Below are positions 37,625-46,975 of a stretch of 64,000 bases of DNA, piece after piece. The position numbers were made by a program, and so were the translations under genes. Every line of letters begins with the position of its first letter. Within the stretch, counting starts at the first letter, position 1. The DNA is taken from contig NZ_CP117996.1 of NCBI RefSeq assembly GCF_028743715.1, forward strand, positions 682,001-746,000, read 5' to 3'. The notes under the pieces are model-generated. The model had not been told where the DNA came from. It searched no databases and saw nothing but the letters and a program-made list of their open reading frames with translations. The stretch is from Microbacterium sp. Clip185 (GTDB lineage: Bacteria > Actinomycetota > Actinomycetes > Actinomycetales > Microbacteriaceae).

Positions 37625-38446
37625 GTGAGCTCCCCCGCATCCGACGACCTTCCCGAGGTCTTCCCCCCGACTCTGCGCGAGGTCATGCTGCGCGGTCGCT
37701 GGATCGCGATGCTGCTGCTGTGCCTCGCCGTCGCGGCGGTGTTCGCGTGGCTCGGCCAGTGGCAGCTCGCGCGCGCGGTCGACACGGCTCCGCGCGAAGA
37801 GGGGGCAACCGAGCAGGTCATGCCGATCGCCGAGGTCGCCGTCCCCGGGGAGTACCTGACGGATCCGCTCATCGGTCAGCGCGTCGAGGTCAGCGGTACG
37901 TTCGTTCCGAGCGACTTCATCGTCGTCGCCTCGCGGTACAACGGCGGTGTCGAGGGGTACTGGGTCACCGCCCACCTGCGCGCGGTCGATCCGGACGCCT
38001 CACTCGCGGTCGCCGTGGGCTGGGCCGCTTCGCGGGACGAGGCGGATGCCGCCGCCGAGGCGCTGTCCCAGAGCACCGACGCGAACGAGGTCGTCACGCT
38101 CACGGGACGGATCGTCGCCGACGAGGGGCCCGTGCCGCCGCCCAAGAGCGACCCGTGGGAGATCACGCGGATGTCGCCCGCCGCGCTGCTGAGTCGTTGG
38201 CAGGACATCGGCGACACCGACGTCTACCGTCAGTTCGTCGTGGCGGACGACCCGATGGGCGGCCTCGCCGACATCGATTCGCCGGCCCCGGATGCGGGAT
38301 CCGCCGTCAACTGGCTCAACATCTTCTACGCTGCCGAATGGGTGATCTTCGCCGGCTTCGCGTTCTATCTCTGGTACCGCCTGGCGAAGGATGCGTGGGA
38401 GAAGGAGCTCGAGGAGCTCGCGGACGCCGAGGCCGTCGACGCCTGA
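37625..38446 (+). CDS. SURF1-family cytochrome oxidase biogenesis protein
   Basis: This 273-residue protein has a membrane helix near each end (LLLCLAVAAVFAWLGQWQLAR and NIFYAAEWVIFAGFAFYLWY) and a central extracytoplasmic domain with GQRVEVSGTF and GYWVTAHL, the SURF1 pattern. SURF1 assists insertion of haem a into cytochrome c oxidase. The GTG start lies 16 bases after guaB3. It has the longer actinobacterial form with an acidic C-terminal tail. Confidence 0.88.
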   Translation: MSSPASDDLPEVFPPTLREVMLRGRWIAMLLLCLAVAAVFAWLGQWQLARAVDTAPREEGATEQVMPIAEVAVPGEYLTDPLIGQRVEVSGTFVPSDFIVVASRYNGGVEGYWVTAHLRAVDPDASLAVAVGWAASRDEADAAAEALSQSTDANEVVTLTGRIVADEGPVPPPKSDPWEITRMSPAALLSRWQDIGDTDVYRQFVVADDPMGGLADIDSPAPDAGSAVNWLNIFYAAEWVIFAGFAFYLWYRLAKDAWEKELEELADAEAVDA

Positions 38447-38493
38447 GTCCCGGGGCCGGGCGGGCGCTCGGTCGCACGACTAGACTGGGGTGC

Positions 38494-38979
38494 ATGCCCG
38501 CCCCGAAACTCGCCACCTTCCCGGCGATCCGCAAGGCGCTGCGGTTCTACCAGATCTGCTCCGTGATCACCGGCGTCGGCCTGCTGTTGCTGGTCACCGA
38601 GATGATCCTGAAGTACACGCCCTCGCTCGCCGTCGAACTGTTCCTCGGCGGATCGGGCGGATTCCTCTGGTTCGCGCCGGTCGTGCCGGGCCCCGAGGGC
38701 GACTTGGTCTCCACCGGCGACGGCGTCAATCTGTCGCTCGGCATCCTCATCGTGCACGGCTGGTTCTACGTCGTCTACCTCATCGCCTGCTTCCGCGTGT
38801 GGAGCCTCATGCGGTGGCCGCTGTGGCGTCTGCTGCTGCTCGCGGCGGGCGGTGTCGTGCCCTTCCTCTCCTTCGTCATGGAGGCGATCGTCGCCCGTGA
38901 CGTCAAGCGCTACCTCGCGGTCCGTGAAGCCGCCGAGGCACCTCCCGCATCCGCCGCCGCGACAGAGAGCAGCCGTTGA
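38494..38979 (+). CDS. DUF3817 integral membrane protein
   Basis: A protein of 161 residues with three to four helices; [23 protein letters not shown] and [15 protein letters not shown] are typical of DUF3817, a family with no known function. TAGACT (38481-38486) lies 7 bases before the ATG, so it is probably leaderless. It overlaps the TTG start of guaA by 4 bases, an arrangement that couples this protein with GMP synthase translation. Confidence 0.85.
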   Translation: MPAPKLATFPAIRKALRFYQICSVITGVGLLLLVTEMILKYTPSLAVELFLGGSGGFLWFAPVVPGPEGDLVSTGDGVNLSLGILIVHGWFYVVYLIACFRVWSLMRWPLWRLLLLAAGGVVPFLSFVMEAIVARDVKRYLAVREAAEAPPASAAATESSR

Positions 38980-40556
38980 CCGAGCAGACCGATACCTCCC
39001 AGCGTCCCGTGCTGGTCGTCGACTTCGGCGCCCAGTACGCGCAGTTGATCGCCCGTCGTGTGCGCGAAGCCGGCGTCTACAGCGAGATCGTGCCGCACAC
39101 CGCATCCGCCGCCGACATCGCGGCGAAGAACCCGGTGGGCATCATCCTCTCCGGCGGACCGTCGTCGGTGTACGAAGACGGGGCCCCCGCACTGGACACG
39201 GAGGTCTTCGATCTCGGTGTGCCGACCCTCGGCATCTGCTACGGCTTCCAGGTCATGGCCCAGGCCCTCGGCGGCGAGGTCGCGAACACGGGACTGCGCG
39301 AGTACGGCGCCACCGATGCGACGATCGTGACCGAGGGGACGCTGCTCGAGGGCACCCCGGCCGAACAGAACGTCTGGATGAGCCACGGCGACCAGGTCTC
39401 TCGTGCGCCCGAGGGCTTCGACGTGCTCGCGCGTACCGCGGCGACGCCCGTCGCCGCCTTCGCCAACGACACGCGCCGGTTCTACGGCGTGCAGTGGCAC
39501 CCTGAGGTCAAGCACTCCGACTACGGCCAGACCGTGCTGGAGAACTTCCTCCACAAGGCGGCGGGCCTCGGGGCCGACTGGAACAGCGGCAACGTCATCG
39601 CCGAACAGGTCGAGAAGATCCGCGCGCAGGTCGGCGAGGGCCGCGTCATCTCGGCGCTGTCCGGCGGCGTCGACTCCGCCGTGTCCACCGCGCTCGTGCA
39701 CAAGGCCGTCGGCGACAAGCTCACGGCGATCTTCGTCGACCACGGGCTGCTGCGAAAGGGCGAGCGGGAGCAGGTCGAGAACGACTACGTCGCCTCGACG
39801 GGTGTGCGCCTGATCACGATCGACGCGCGCGAGCAGTTCCTCGGCGCCCTCGAGGGCGTGAGCGACCCCGAGCAGAAGCGCAAGATCATCGGCCGCGAGT
39901 TCATCCGCGCCTTCGAGGCCGCCGAGCGCGACCTGGTCGCGGAAGCTGCTGCCGACGGCGAGCCCATCCGGTTCCTCGTGCAGGGCACGCTCTACCCCGA
40001 CGTCGTGGAGTCGGGCGGCGGTGCGGGTACCGCCAACATCAAGAGCCACCACAACGTGGGCGGTCTGCCGGAAGACCTGCAGTTCGAGCTCATCGAGCCG
40101 TTGCGCACGCTGTTCAAGGACGAGGTGCGCCAGATCGGCCGCGACCTCGGCCTTCCGGAGGCGATCGTGGCACGCCAGCCCTTTCCGGGCCCCGGCCTCG
40201 GCATCCGCATCGTGGGTGAGGTCACCGCTGACCGCCTCGAGATTCTGCGGGACGCCGACGCCATCGCGCGTGCGGAGCTGACCAAGGCGGGCCTGGACGG
40301 CGAGATCTGGCAGTGCCCGGTCGTGCTGCTCGCGGACGTGCGTTCGGTCGGTGTGCAGGGCGACGGACGCACCTACGGACATCCGATCGTGCTGCGCCCC
40401 GTCTCCAGCGAGGACGCAATGACGGCGGACTGGACCCGTCTGCCGTACGACGTCCTGTCGAAGATCTCCAACCGGATCACGAACGAGGTGCGCGACGTGA
40501 ACCGCGTGGTTCTCGACGTCACGTCGAAGCCCCCGGGGACCATCGAGTGGGAGTGA
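38976..40556 (+). CDS. guaA: GMP synthase (glutamine-hydrolysing)
   Basis: This 526-residue enzyme converts XMP to GMP. The class I glutamine amidotransferase half has nucleophile Cys88 in [12 protein letters not shown] and WHPEVKHS. The ATP pyrophosphatase half has the PP-loop [11 protein letters not shown], and the C-terminal dimer domain ends [14 protein letters not shown]. The start is a TTG at 38976 overlapping the preceding stop, a weak start for a housekeeping enzyme, suggesting coupled translation. Confidence 0.97.
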   Translation: MTEQTDTSQRPVLVVDFGAQYAQLIARRVREAGVYSEIVPHTASAADIAAKNPVGIILSGGPSSVYEDGAPALDTEVFDLGVPTLGICYGFQVMAQALGGEVANTGLREYGATDATIVTEGTLLEGTPAEQNVWMSHGDQVSRAPEGFDVLARTAATPVAAFANDTRRFYGVQWHPEVKHSDYGQTVLENFLHKAAGLGADWNSGNVIAEQVEKIRAQVGEGRVISALSGGVDSAVSTALVHKAVGDKLTAIFVDHGLLRKGEREQVENDYVASTGVRLITIDAREQFLGALEGVSDPEQKRKIIGREFIRAFEAAERDLVAEAAADGEPIRFLVQGTLYPDVVESGGGAGTANIKSHHNVGGLPEDLQFELIEPLRTLFKDEVRQIGRDLGLPEAIVARQPFPGPGLGIRIVGEVTADRLEILRDADAIARAELTKAGLDGEIWQCPVVLLADVRSVGVQGDGRTYGHPIVLRPVSSEDAMTADWTRLPYDVLSKISNRITNEVRDVNRVVLDVTSKPPGTIEWE

Positions 40557-40577
40557 GCTCGGGGGACACCGAGCTCA

Positions 40578-40640
40578 GGGTGTCCCTTCTCAGGCACGAG
40601 CGGGGACCCCTGCACCCCGATTGCCCGAGAAGGGACACCC
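40578..40640. repeat. Long-arm inverted repeat after guaA
   Basis: Perfect 14-bp arms GGGTGTCCCTTCTC and its complement (40578-40591, 40627-40640) enclose a 35-base loop with internal CGGGG/CCCCG complementarity. It starts 21 bases after the guaA stop and may terminate transcription. Its layout resembles the repeats at 34250 and 60918. Confidence 0.85.
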
Positions 40641-40682
40641 CTTCGCTCTCCGCTCAGGAGAGTGGAGAGAGATGATCGCCTC

Positions 40683-42017
40683 GTGAACGGCGCGCTCGAG
40701 GGTGTGACCGCGCTCGTGCTCACGTCGCGACTCATCCCCGGACTCGACGGCGGCTACACGGTCGCGACGCTGCAGCGGGCGCGGCTGCTCGCCGACGCGG
40801 GAGCGCGAGTGCACCTGCTCAGCGTCGACCCCGGCACGCCGGGCGACCACGCCGCGCACCGTGAGGCCTTCGTCGCCGCCGGCGCCGCCGCGTCCGTCGA
40901 GGCGTTCCGCAATCTCTTCGACGACGCCGCAGCCGACCCCGGATGGCTGATCGCCGCCGCGACACCGGGTGCGGCCACCCCCGATGTCGAATACCGCGAG
41001 ATCCGGGATGCGGCGGGCCGGCCCCTGCTCGCGCTGCCGGTGATCCCCGGTGACCCCGACTGGCACCTCACACAGGCGGCGGTCGTCGTGCACGCGCCGG
41101 ACGGCGACCGCATCCTGCCCGGCTTCGGCGGGCTGTACCGTGCCTGGCTCGCGCACGTCGTCGCCGCGCTCGCGCAGCAGGTCGTGCTGTTCTGCGAGTC
41201 ACGCCAGCTCGGCGAGCTGCTCGCGGATGCTCCGCCGGCGGGCGTGCGGATCGCGCACACCATCCATACGACGCATCTCGGCGCACCCTACGCTCCCGAC
41301 GCGCCGGTCAACGATCTCTGGCGACGGTGGTTCGCCGTCGCAGACCGCTTCGACGCGGTGCTCTGGCCGACCGCCCAGCAGCGCACCGACGCCGAGGAGC
41401 GGTTCGGTGCGCATCCGGGGGCGACGGTGCTGCCGAACGCCGCGCCTCCCGTCGTCGACGAGCCGGCACCGACCGACCCCCACCGTGTCGTCATGCTGGG
41501 GCGTCTCGCGCCGGGAAAGCGCATCGATCAGGCCGTTCGGGCGTGGCGGCGCGTCGTCGCCGCCGTGCCGGAGGCGCGGCTCGAGATCTGGGGCGACGGG
41601 GCGCTGCGCGCCGATCTGCAGCACCTGATCGACGAGCTCGGGCTCGCCGCATCCGTCTCGCTCGAGGGGCGCAGCGAGGCGGGGCCCGCGCTCTTCGACG
41701 GCGCGGCGCTCATGGTGCAGACGACGGCGTTCGAGGGTCAGGGGCTCGCGGCGCTCGAGGCCATGAGCCGCGGCGTTCCGGTCGTCTCGTACGACGTGCG
41801 CTACGGCCCCCGCGACCAGCTCGGCACCGGCGGCGGCGTCCTCGTCGCGGACGGCGACGAGGAGGCGTGGGCGGACGCCGTCATCTGCGTGCTGCGCGAT
41901 CCCGCCGCGCGCGAGCGACTGTCTCGCGCCGCGCTCGCGCGTGCCGCCGACTTCGCGCCCGATCGCATCCGCGACGCCCTCGCCGCTCTCGTGCGCCGCA
42001 TCCTCGCCCCGCGCTGA
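40683..42017 (+). CDS. GT4 glycosyltransferase, TagE/teichoic-acid-type
   Basis: This 444-residue GT-B enzyme has an N-terminal domain with a GG loop (LIPGLDGGYTVATLQRARLL). The C-terminal domain has MLGRLAPGKRIDQAVRAW, FEGQGLAALEAMSRGVPVV and YDVRYGPRDQLGTGGGVLV. The YDVRYGPRDQ motif is characteristic of poly(glycerol-phosphate) alpha-glucosyltransferases (TagE/GtfA branch). It may decorate a cell-wall glycopolymer. GTG start; no other envelope genes adjoin it. It is convergent with the mannosidase gene. Confidence 0.8.
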   Translation: MNGALEGVTALVLTSRLIPGLDGGYTVATLQRARLLADAGARVHLLSVDPGTPGDHAAHREAFVAAGAAASVEAFRNLFDDAAADPGWLIAAATPGAATPDVEYREIRDAAGRPLLALPVIPGDPDWHLTQAAVVVHAPDGDRILPGFGGLYRAWLAHVVAALAQQVVLFCESRQLGELLADAPPAGVRIAHTIHTTHLGAPYAPDAPVNDLWRRWFAVADRFDAVLWPTAQQRTDAEERFGAHPGATVLPNAAPPVVDEPAPTDPHRVVMLGRLAPGKRIDQAVRAWRRVVAAVPEARLEIWGDGALRADLQHLIDELGLAASVSLEGRSEAGPALFDGAALMVQTTAFEGQGLAALEAMSRGVPVVSYDVRYGPRDQLGTGGGVLVADGDEEAWADAVICVLRDPAARERLSRAALARAADFAPDRIRDALAALVRRILAPR

Positions 42018-42102
42018 CGCACCTGGGCTCCCGCCCGGCCCCTCCCGTCGTCGCGGTCGGCGCGCCCCGGCCGGAGCCGGAGGGGGAGGGGAGGGAGGAC
42101 GG

Positions 42103-45100
42103 TCAGGTGCGGGAGAAGCGCAGCGTCACGATCTGGAACGGGCGCAGGGCGAGCTCGGTGCCGCCGGCATCCGTCGCGACCAGCGCGCTGGCGGACACCT
42201 CGCGTTCGAGCAGATCCGTCTCCGTGACGCCGCGGTGCTCGAACCCGGCCGTGACGGCCGTGCGGATGCGGCGGCCGAGCGACTCGTAGAGCCGGACGAT
42301 CACATCGGAGCTGCCGTCCTCGGCGAGCTTGACCGCCTCCACCACGACGGACGGGTCCGACACGGTCACGATCGGCGCGATCCGGGCCGCCTCGGATGAG
42401 GGGACGACGCGCTCGGGGAGATTGATGCGGTACCCCTCGACGATCGCGTCGTGCACCTCGGCGCCGACCACGATGCCGACCTCGAGGTGGTGCGGACCCT
42501 GGTCCTGCTGCGGGTCGGGGAACAGCGCGCCGCGGATGATCGACAGGCGCACAGTCGAGGACGTGCCCCCGTCCTGCCGGGGCTGACGAGTGATGTCGTG
42601 CCCGTACGTGGAGTCGTTCACGACGGCGACGCCGAACCCGGGCTCCGCCACATGCACCCAGCGGTGTGCGACGGTCTCGAAGCGGGCCGCATCCCACGAC
42701 GTGTTCGTGTGCGTCGGGCGCACGATGTGCCCGAACTGGATCTCGGAACGCGCCTGGTCGGTGTGCACATCGACGGGTACGGCGAGCTTCAGCAGCTTCT
42801 GCTGCTCGTGCCAGTCGACGTCGATCGCGAGCCGCACGGTACGTGAGCCCGCGTCGAGGGTGAACCGCGTCTCGAGCGTCGAGGCGCCGAAACAGCGGCG
42901 CACGACGACCGCGTCGCCGTCGATGTCCACCTCGTCCGCCTCGACGAGGTCGGTGACATGGCGGCGGTAGTGCTCGTCGATGTCCCACGCATCCCACTGC
43001 GTCGGGGTGTCGCGGTGCAGCTGGAACAGCGCCGCCCGCTGAGCGGGGGGCAGGCTCTCGCGCCCCGTGCGCAGGTCGACGAGGGAGGCGATCATCCCGT
43101 CCGCATCGATGCCGACCCGCACCAGCTCGTTCTCCAGGACGAATCCGGATGCGGTCGCCACCGGCGTCACGGCGACGGAGGAGGCAGCGGCGCCGGCGCC
43201 GAGAGCAGGGACGTCGCCGCGGGCGTGGGGCGCCGCGTTGACCCGCAGGGTGCGCGTGCCGGTGCCGGCCAGCGCCCGCAGGCTGCGATCGATGATCTGC
43301 TCCAGCTCGGCGGCGATCGCCGCGTAGTTGCGCTCGGCGTCGCGGTGCACCCACGCGATGGAGGAGCCCGGAAGGATGTCGTGGAACTGCTGCAGCAGCA
43401 CCAACCGCCACAGGCGCTTGAGGTCCGCCGCGGGATAGTCCGCGCCGGTGCGAACTGTGGCGGTCGCGGCCCACAGCTCGGCCTCGCGCAGCAGGTGCTC
43501 GCTGCGCCGGTTGCCCTGCTTGGTGCGCAGCTGACTCGTGTAGGTGCCGCGGTGGAACTCCAGATACAGCTCGCCCGCCCACGTCTCGGGGCTCGTGTAC
43601 TCGCGCTCCGCCGTCTCGAAGAAGCGCGCCGGCGTGGAGTGCTCGACGAGGGGCGCGCCTTCCAGGGAGCGCGTGCGGGCGATCGCCGCCGTCATCTCCG
43701 CTGTCGGGCCGCCGCCGCCGTCGCCGTACCCGTAGGGCAGCAGCGACACGTTCGTGCGGCCTTTGTCGGAGAAGTTGCGCTGGGCGTGTGCGAGATCGTG
43801 CGCGGACACGTCGGAGTTGTACTTGTCGACCGGGGGGAAGTGCGTGAACACCCGCGTGCCGTCGATCCCTTCCCAGAGGAAGGTGTGGTGCGGCATCCGG
43901 TTCGTCTCGTTCCAGGAGATCTTCTGCGTCAGGAACCACTTCGACCCCGACGCCCGGATGATCTGCGGGAGCGCAGCGGAGTAGCCGAAGGAGTCGGGCA
44001 GCCACACCTCGGGGGTCTCGATGCCGAACTCCTCCAGGAAGAAGGTCTTGCCCTCGAGCAGCTGACGAGCCATGGCCTCGGCGCCGACCATGTTGGTGTC
44101 GGATTCCACCCACATCCCTCCGACGGGGATGAACCGGCCCTCGCGCACGCGAGCGAGCAGGCGCTGCCAGAGTGCCGGGTAGTGCTCCTTCATCCAGGCG
44201 AACTGCTGCGCGGAGGAACTCGCGAACACGAAGTCCTCGTCCTCGTCCATGAGCGAGAGCACGTTGGAGAAGGTGCGCGACACCTTGCGCGCGGTCTCTC
44301 GGACGGGCCAGAGCCACGCCGAGTCGATGTGCGCGTGCCCGACCGCGTGCAGGGTGTGCGCACTCGCGTGAGCCGGCCGCGCCAGGAGCGGTTCCAGAAC
44401 GCGTCGACCCGCGGCGACCGTCGTGCTCACCGCTTCGGGATCGACCGCATCGACCATCCGATCCAGCCCCTCCAGGATCTCCGCGCGGCGTGCGGATGCG
44501 GGATCGAGCTCGTCGGCCAGCGTGCGCAGCATGACGGTGTCGGCCAGCAGCTCCTGCACCCCGATGTCGCGGAGCGCGATATCCACCGCGCGCAGCACGT
44601 ACGACGGCGAGACGCCGGCGGTCGCGGGGTCGCCGAGGTGCGTGGGCTCGAACGTGAACAGGCTGCCGACGTCGGGGTTGGATGCGGCCTCGATCAGCAC
44701 GTCCACGTGCCCTGCCGCGTCGACGGCTGCGGGTACGGCCGTGTTGAAGGGCGAGATCCCCTTCATCGGCGCGCCCGAGCGATCCCACACGAGCGCCTCC
44801 GCCTGGAACCCGCTCTGGCCTGCGGTGAAGCCGAGGTCGACGACCAGTTCGACGCGGGTGTGCTCGGGCAGTCGGCCTTCGGCGTCGCGCCACGGGGCGG
44901 GGACGTCGCCCGTGACGGCGAACCATGTCGTACCCCACGGACGGCCCCAGGGTGAGCCGACGGTGAAGGGCGCGTACGGCGCCGCGGCGGCGACGTCGAA
45001 GGCGACGGGTTCGCCCGGTGCCTCCCACGCCGACACCGACAGTGGCTGGCGTGCCCGGTAGAGCGCTGGCTGCAGGCGTTCACGGATGAAGCGGTCGATG

Positions 45101-45132
45101 CGCAGCAGGATGAGCGCAGAGCGGTCGTGCAT
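42103..45132 (-). CDS. Alpha-mannosidase, glycoside hydrolase family 38
   Basis: This 1009-residue enzyme is the length of bacterial GH38 proteins. An N-terminal beta-domain precedes the catalytic barrel with the zinc motif HAHIDSAWLWP (about residue 265-275), the nucleophile Asp in WLPDSFGYSAALPQI (about 379) and QQFHDILPGSSIAWVH. C-terminal beta-sandwich domains complete it. There is no signal peptide, so it works in the cytoplasm on imported manno-oligosaccharides. It is last in a run with two ABC permeases, a binding lipoprotein and a ROK regulator. Confidence 0.93.
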   Translation of the reverse strand: MHDRSALILLRIDRFIRERLQPALYRARQPLSVSAWEAPGEPVAFDVAAAAPYAPFTVGSPWGRPWGTTWFAVTGDVPAPWRDAEGRLPEHTRVELVVDLGFTAGQSGFQAEALVWDRSGAPMKGISPFNTAVPAAVDAAGHVDVLIEAASNPDVGSLFTFEPTHLGDPATAGVSPSYVLRAVDIALRDIGVQELLADTVMLRTLADELDPASARRAEILEGLDRMVDAVDPEAVSTTVAAGRRVLEPLLARPAHASAHTLHAVGHAHIDSAWLWPVRETARKVSRTFSNVLSLMDEDEDFVFASSSAQQFAWMKEHYPALWQRLLARVREGRFIPVGGMWVESDTNMVGAEAMARQLLEGKTFFLEEFGIETPEVWLPDSFGYSAALPQIIRASGSKWFLTQKISWNETNRMPHHTFLWEGIDGTRVFTHFPPVDKYNSDVSAHDLAHAQRNFSDKGRTNVSLLPYGYGDGGGGPTAEMTAAIARTRSLEGAPLVEHSTPARFFETAEREYTSPETWAGELYLEFHRGTYTSQLRTKQGNRRSEHLLREAELWAATATVRTGADYPAADLKRLWRLVLLQQFHDILPGSSIAWVHRDAERNYAAIAAELEQIIDRSLRALAGTGTRTLRVNAAPHARGDVPALGAGAAASSVAVTPVATASGFVLENELVRVGIDADGMIASLVDLRTGRESLPPAQRAALFQLHRDTPTQWDAWDIDEHYRRHVTDLVEADEVDIDGDAVVVRRCFGASTLETRFTLDAGSRTVRLAIDVDWHEQQKLLKLAVPVDVHTDQARSEIQFGHIVRPTHTNTSWDAARFETVAHRWVHVAEPGFGVAVVNDSTYGHDITRQPRQDGGTSSTVRLSIIRGALFPDPQQDQGPHHLEVGIVVGAEVHDAIVEGYRINLPERVVPSSEAARIAPIVTVSDPSVVVEAVKLAEDGSSDVIVRLYESLGRRIRTAVTAGFEHRGVTETDLLEREVSASALVATDAGGTELALRPFQIVTLRFSRT

Positions 45133-45157
45133 AGTGGGGATTCCTTGATGGTCGGGG

Positions 45158-46045
45158 TCAGCCCTTGACGCCGCCGGCGAGGGCGAACGAGCTGCCGGTG
45201 ATGCGCTGCATCACGAGGTAGAGGACGAGGATCGGCACGGAGTACAGCAGCGCGAATGCGGCCAGCTGCCCGTAGGCGACGGCTCCGTGGTTGCCGAAGA
45301 ACGTGAAGATCGCCACGGCCGCGGGCATCTTCTCCGAGCTGAACAGGAGGACGAAGGGAACGAAGAAGTTTCCCCAGGCCTGCGTGAACACGAAGATGAA
45401 GACGACGCCGATGCCCGGTCGCATGAGGGGGAGCACGATCTGCCCGAGGGCCCGCATCGCGGATGCCCCGTCGACCCAGGCCGCCTCTTCGAGCGACACC
45501 GGTACCGAGTCCATGAAGTTCTTCAGCATCCACACGGCCATCGGCAACGATGTCGCGGACATGAACAGCACGACGCCCACGAGCGAGTCGAGCAGCTTCA
45601 TCTGCACGAACATCGCGTAGACGGGGACCATGAGCGCGGTGATCGGCAGGCACGAGCCGAAGAGCACGCCCGAGAGGAAGCTGCGCTGGAAGCGACTGTT
45701 GAAGCGCGACAGCGGGTAGGCGGCGAGGATGCCGACGACGACCGTCAGCGTTGCGGTGCCGAAGGAGATCAGCGCCGAGTTCGCCAGGGGGACGAGCGTC
45801 TGCGAGACGTTCAGCACCGCGGCGAAGTTGTCGAGCGTGAGCGCATCCGGAATCGAGATCGAGACGGTGGCCGACGGATCCAGCGCCGAGAACACGATCC
45901 AGGCGATGGGGATGAGGAAGGCGGCGCCGATGACGATGAGGACGAGATCGGCGAGCAGCTTCACCCGCCGTCGCCGCGGAGAGGCGACGCTGAGGGCTCC
46001 CGTGCGGTGCCGCCCGCGAGTGACGATGGCGCTGGTCGCCGTCAT
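45158..46045 (-). CDS. Carbohydrate ABC transporter permease 2 (MalG type)
   Basis: A 295-residue protein with six membrane helices; the coupling loop EEAAWVDGASAMRALGQIVLPLMRP is the EAA motif of MalG-type permeases. The ATG at 46045 overlaps the stop of the first permease by 4 bases; the frame is open upstream but that is a shadow of permease 1. It forms the pore with permease 1 for the mannoside taken up. Confidence 0.93.
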   Translation of the reverse strand: MTATSAIVTRGRHRTGALSVASPRRRRVKLLADLVLIVIGAAFLIPIAWIVFSALDPSATVSISIPDALTLDNFAAVLNVSQTLVPLANSALISFGTATLTVVVGILAAYPLSRFNSRFQRSFLSGVLFGSCLPITALMVPVYAMFVQMKLLDSLVGVVLFMSATSLPMAVWMLKNFMDSVPVSLEEAAWVDGASAMRALGQIVLPLMRPGIGVVFIFVFTQAWGNFFVPFVLLFSSEKMPAAVAIFTFFGNHGAVAYGQLAAFALLYSVPILVLYLVMQRITGSSFALAGGVKG

Positions 46046-46971
46046 GACTCCACCTCCGGCTTGAGGATCTTGATGTACAGGGCGGCGAAGACGGCCCCGA
46101 GCACGATCGTCACGGCGGCGATAGCTGTGCCGTAACCGACCTGCGCGAAGCGGAAGGCCTCCTGGTAGGCCAGCACCGGCAGGGTCGAGCTGCGGGTGCC
46201 GGGCCCGCCTCCGGTCATCACCCAGATCAGACCGAACGTGCCGAGGGTCTGAAGGGTGGTCAGCATGAGGTTGGTCGCGATCGAGCGCCGGATGATCGGC
46301 AGGGTGACGAGGAAGAAACGCTGCACCGTGTTCGTGCCGTCCAGCTGCGCGGCTTCGTCGACCTCCGGCGGGACCTCGCCGAGTGCGGCGTTGTAGACGA
46401 GCATCGAGAAAGCCGTGCCGCGCCAGATGTTCGCGAGGATCACCGACAGCATGGGGTAGTCGATGAGCCAGCTCACACTGCCCAGCCCCATCGCGTTCAG
46501 CGCAGAGTTGAGTGTGCCGTCGGAGGAGAAGAACGCGTACAGCGCGAAGGCCGCGACGATCTCGGGCAGCACCCATGCCACCACGACGAGGGTGCTGACG
46601 ATCGAGGAGACGATCTTCGACGAGGCACGCAGCAGCACCGCGAGTGCGAGGCCCAGCACGTTCTGGCCGATGATCGCCGAGAACAGCACGAACACGACGG
46701 TCAGCAGCAGGGAGTTCCAGAAGTCCGCATCGCCGAACAGCGCGACGTAGTTGTCGAGGCCGATGAACTGGGGGCGTGCGGCGCGGTAGCCCGTGAGCGC
46801 GGAGTTCGTGAGCGATCCCCACAGCGCGAAGACCATAGGGCCCACGAGGAAGACCGTCAGCAGGACGAGCGCGGGGAGGAGGGGCGTCGACTGCGAGATG
46901 GCGCGCAGGGTGTTCCGCCTGCCCCCACGCCCGCGAGGGCGTGAAGGCAGGCGGGCGGCGGTGATCGTCAT
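46042..46971 (-). CDS. Carbohydrate ABC transporter permease 1 (MalF/UgpA type)
   Basis: A 309-residue six-helix permease with the EAA loop EVDEAAQLDGTNTVQRFFLVTLPII and the conserved N-terminal helix LLPALVLLTVFLVGPMVFALWG. It lies 4 bases after the binding-protein gene and overlaps permease 2. No ATPase gene is in the cluster, so a shared MsiK-like ATPase encoded elsewhere probably powers it, as is common in actinobacterial sugar transporters. Confidence 0.93.
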   Translation of the reverse strand: MTITAARLPSRPRGRGGRRNTLRAISQSTPLLPALVLLTVFLVGPMVFALWGSLTNSALTGYRAARPQFIGLDNYVALFGDADFWNSLLLTVVFVLFSAIIGQNVLGLALAVLLRASSKIVSSIVSTLVVVAWVLPEIVAAFALYAFFSSDGTLNSALNAMGLGSVSWLIDYPMLSVILANIWRGTAFSMLVYNAALGEVPPEVDEAAQLDGTNTVQRFFLVTLPIIRRSIATNLMLTTLQTLGTFGLIWVMTGGGPGTRSSTLPVLAYQEAFRFAQVGYGTAIAAVTIVLGAVFAALYIKILKPEVES

Positions 46972-46975
46972 GCGA

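Noticed and set aside
41801..45028. Antisense-frame protein of over 1000 codons
   Set aside because: It is a frame shadow of the GH38 mannosidase, arginine- and glycine-rich throughout with no domain. The same applies to the long frames at 14713-16602(-), 1124-2560(-) and 61486-63570(-).
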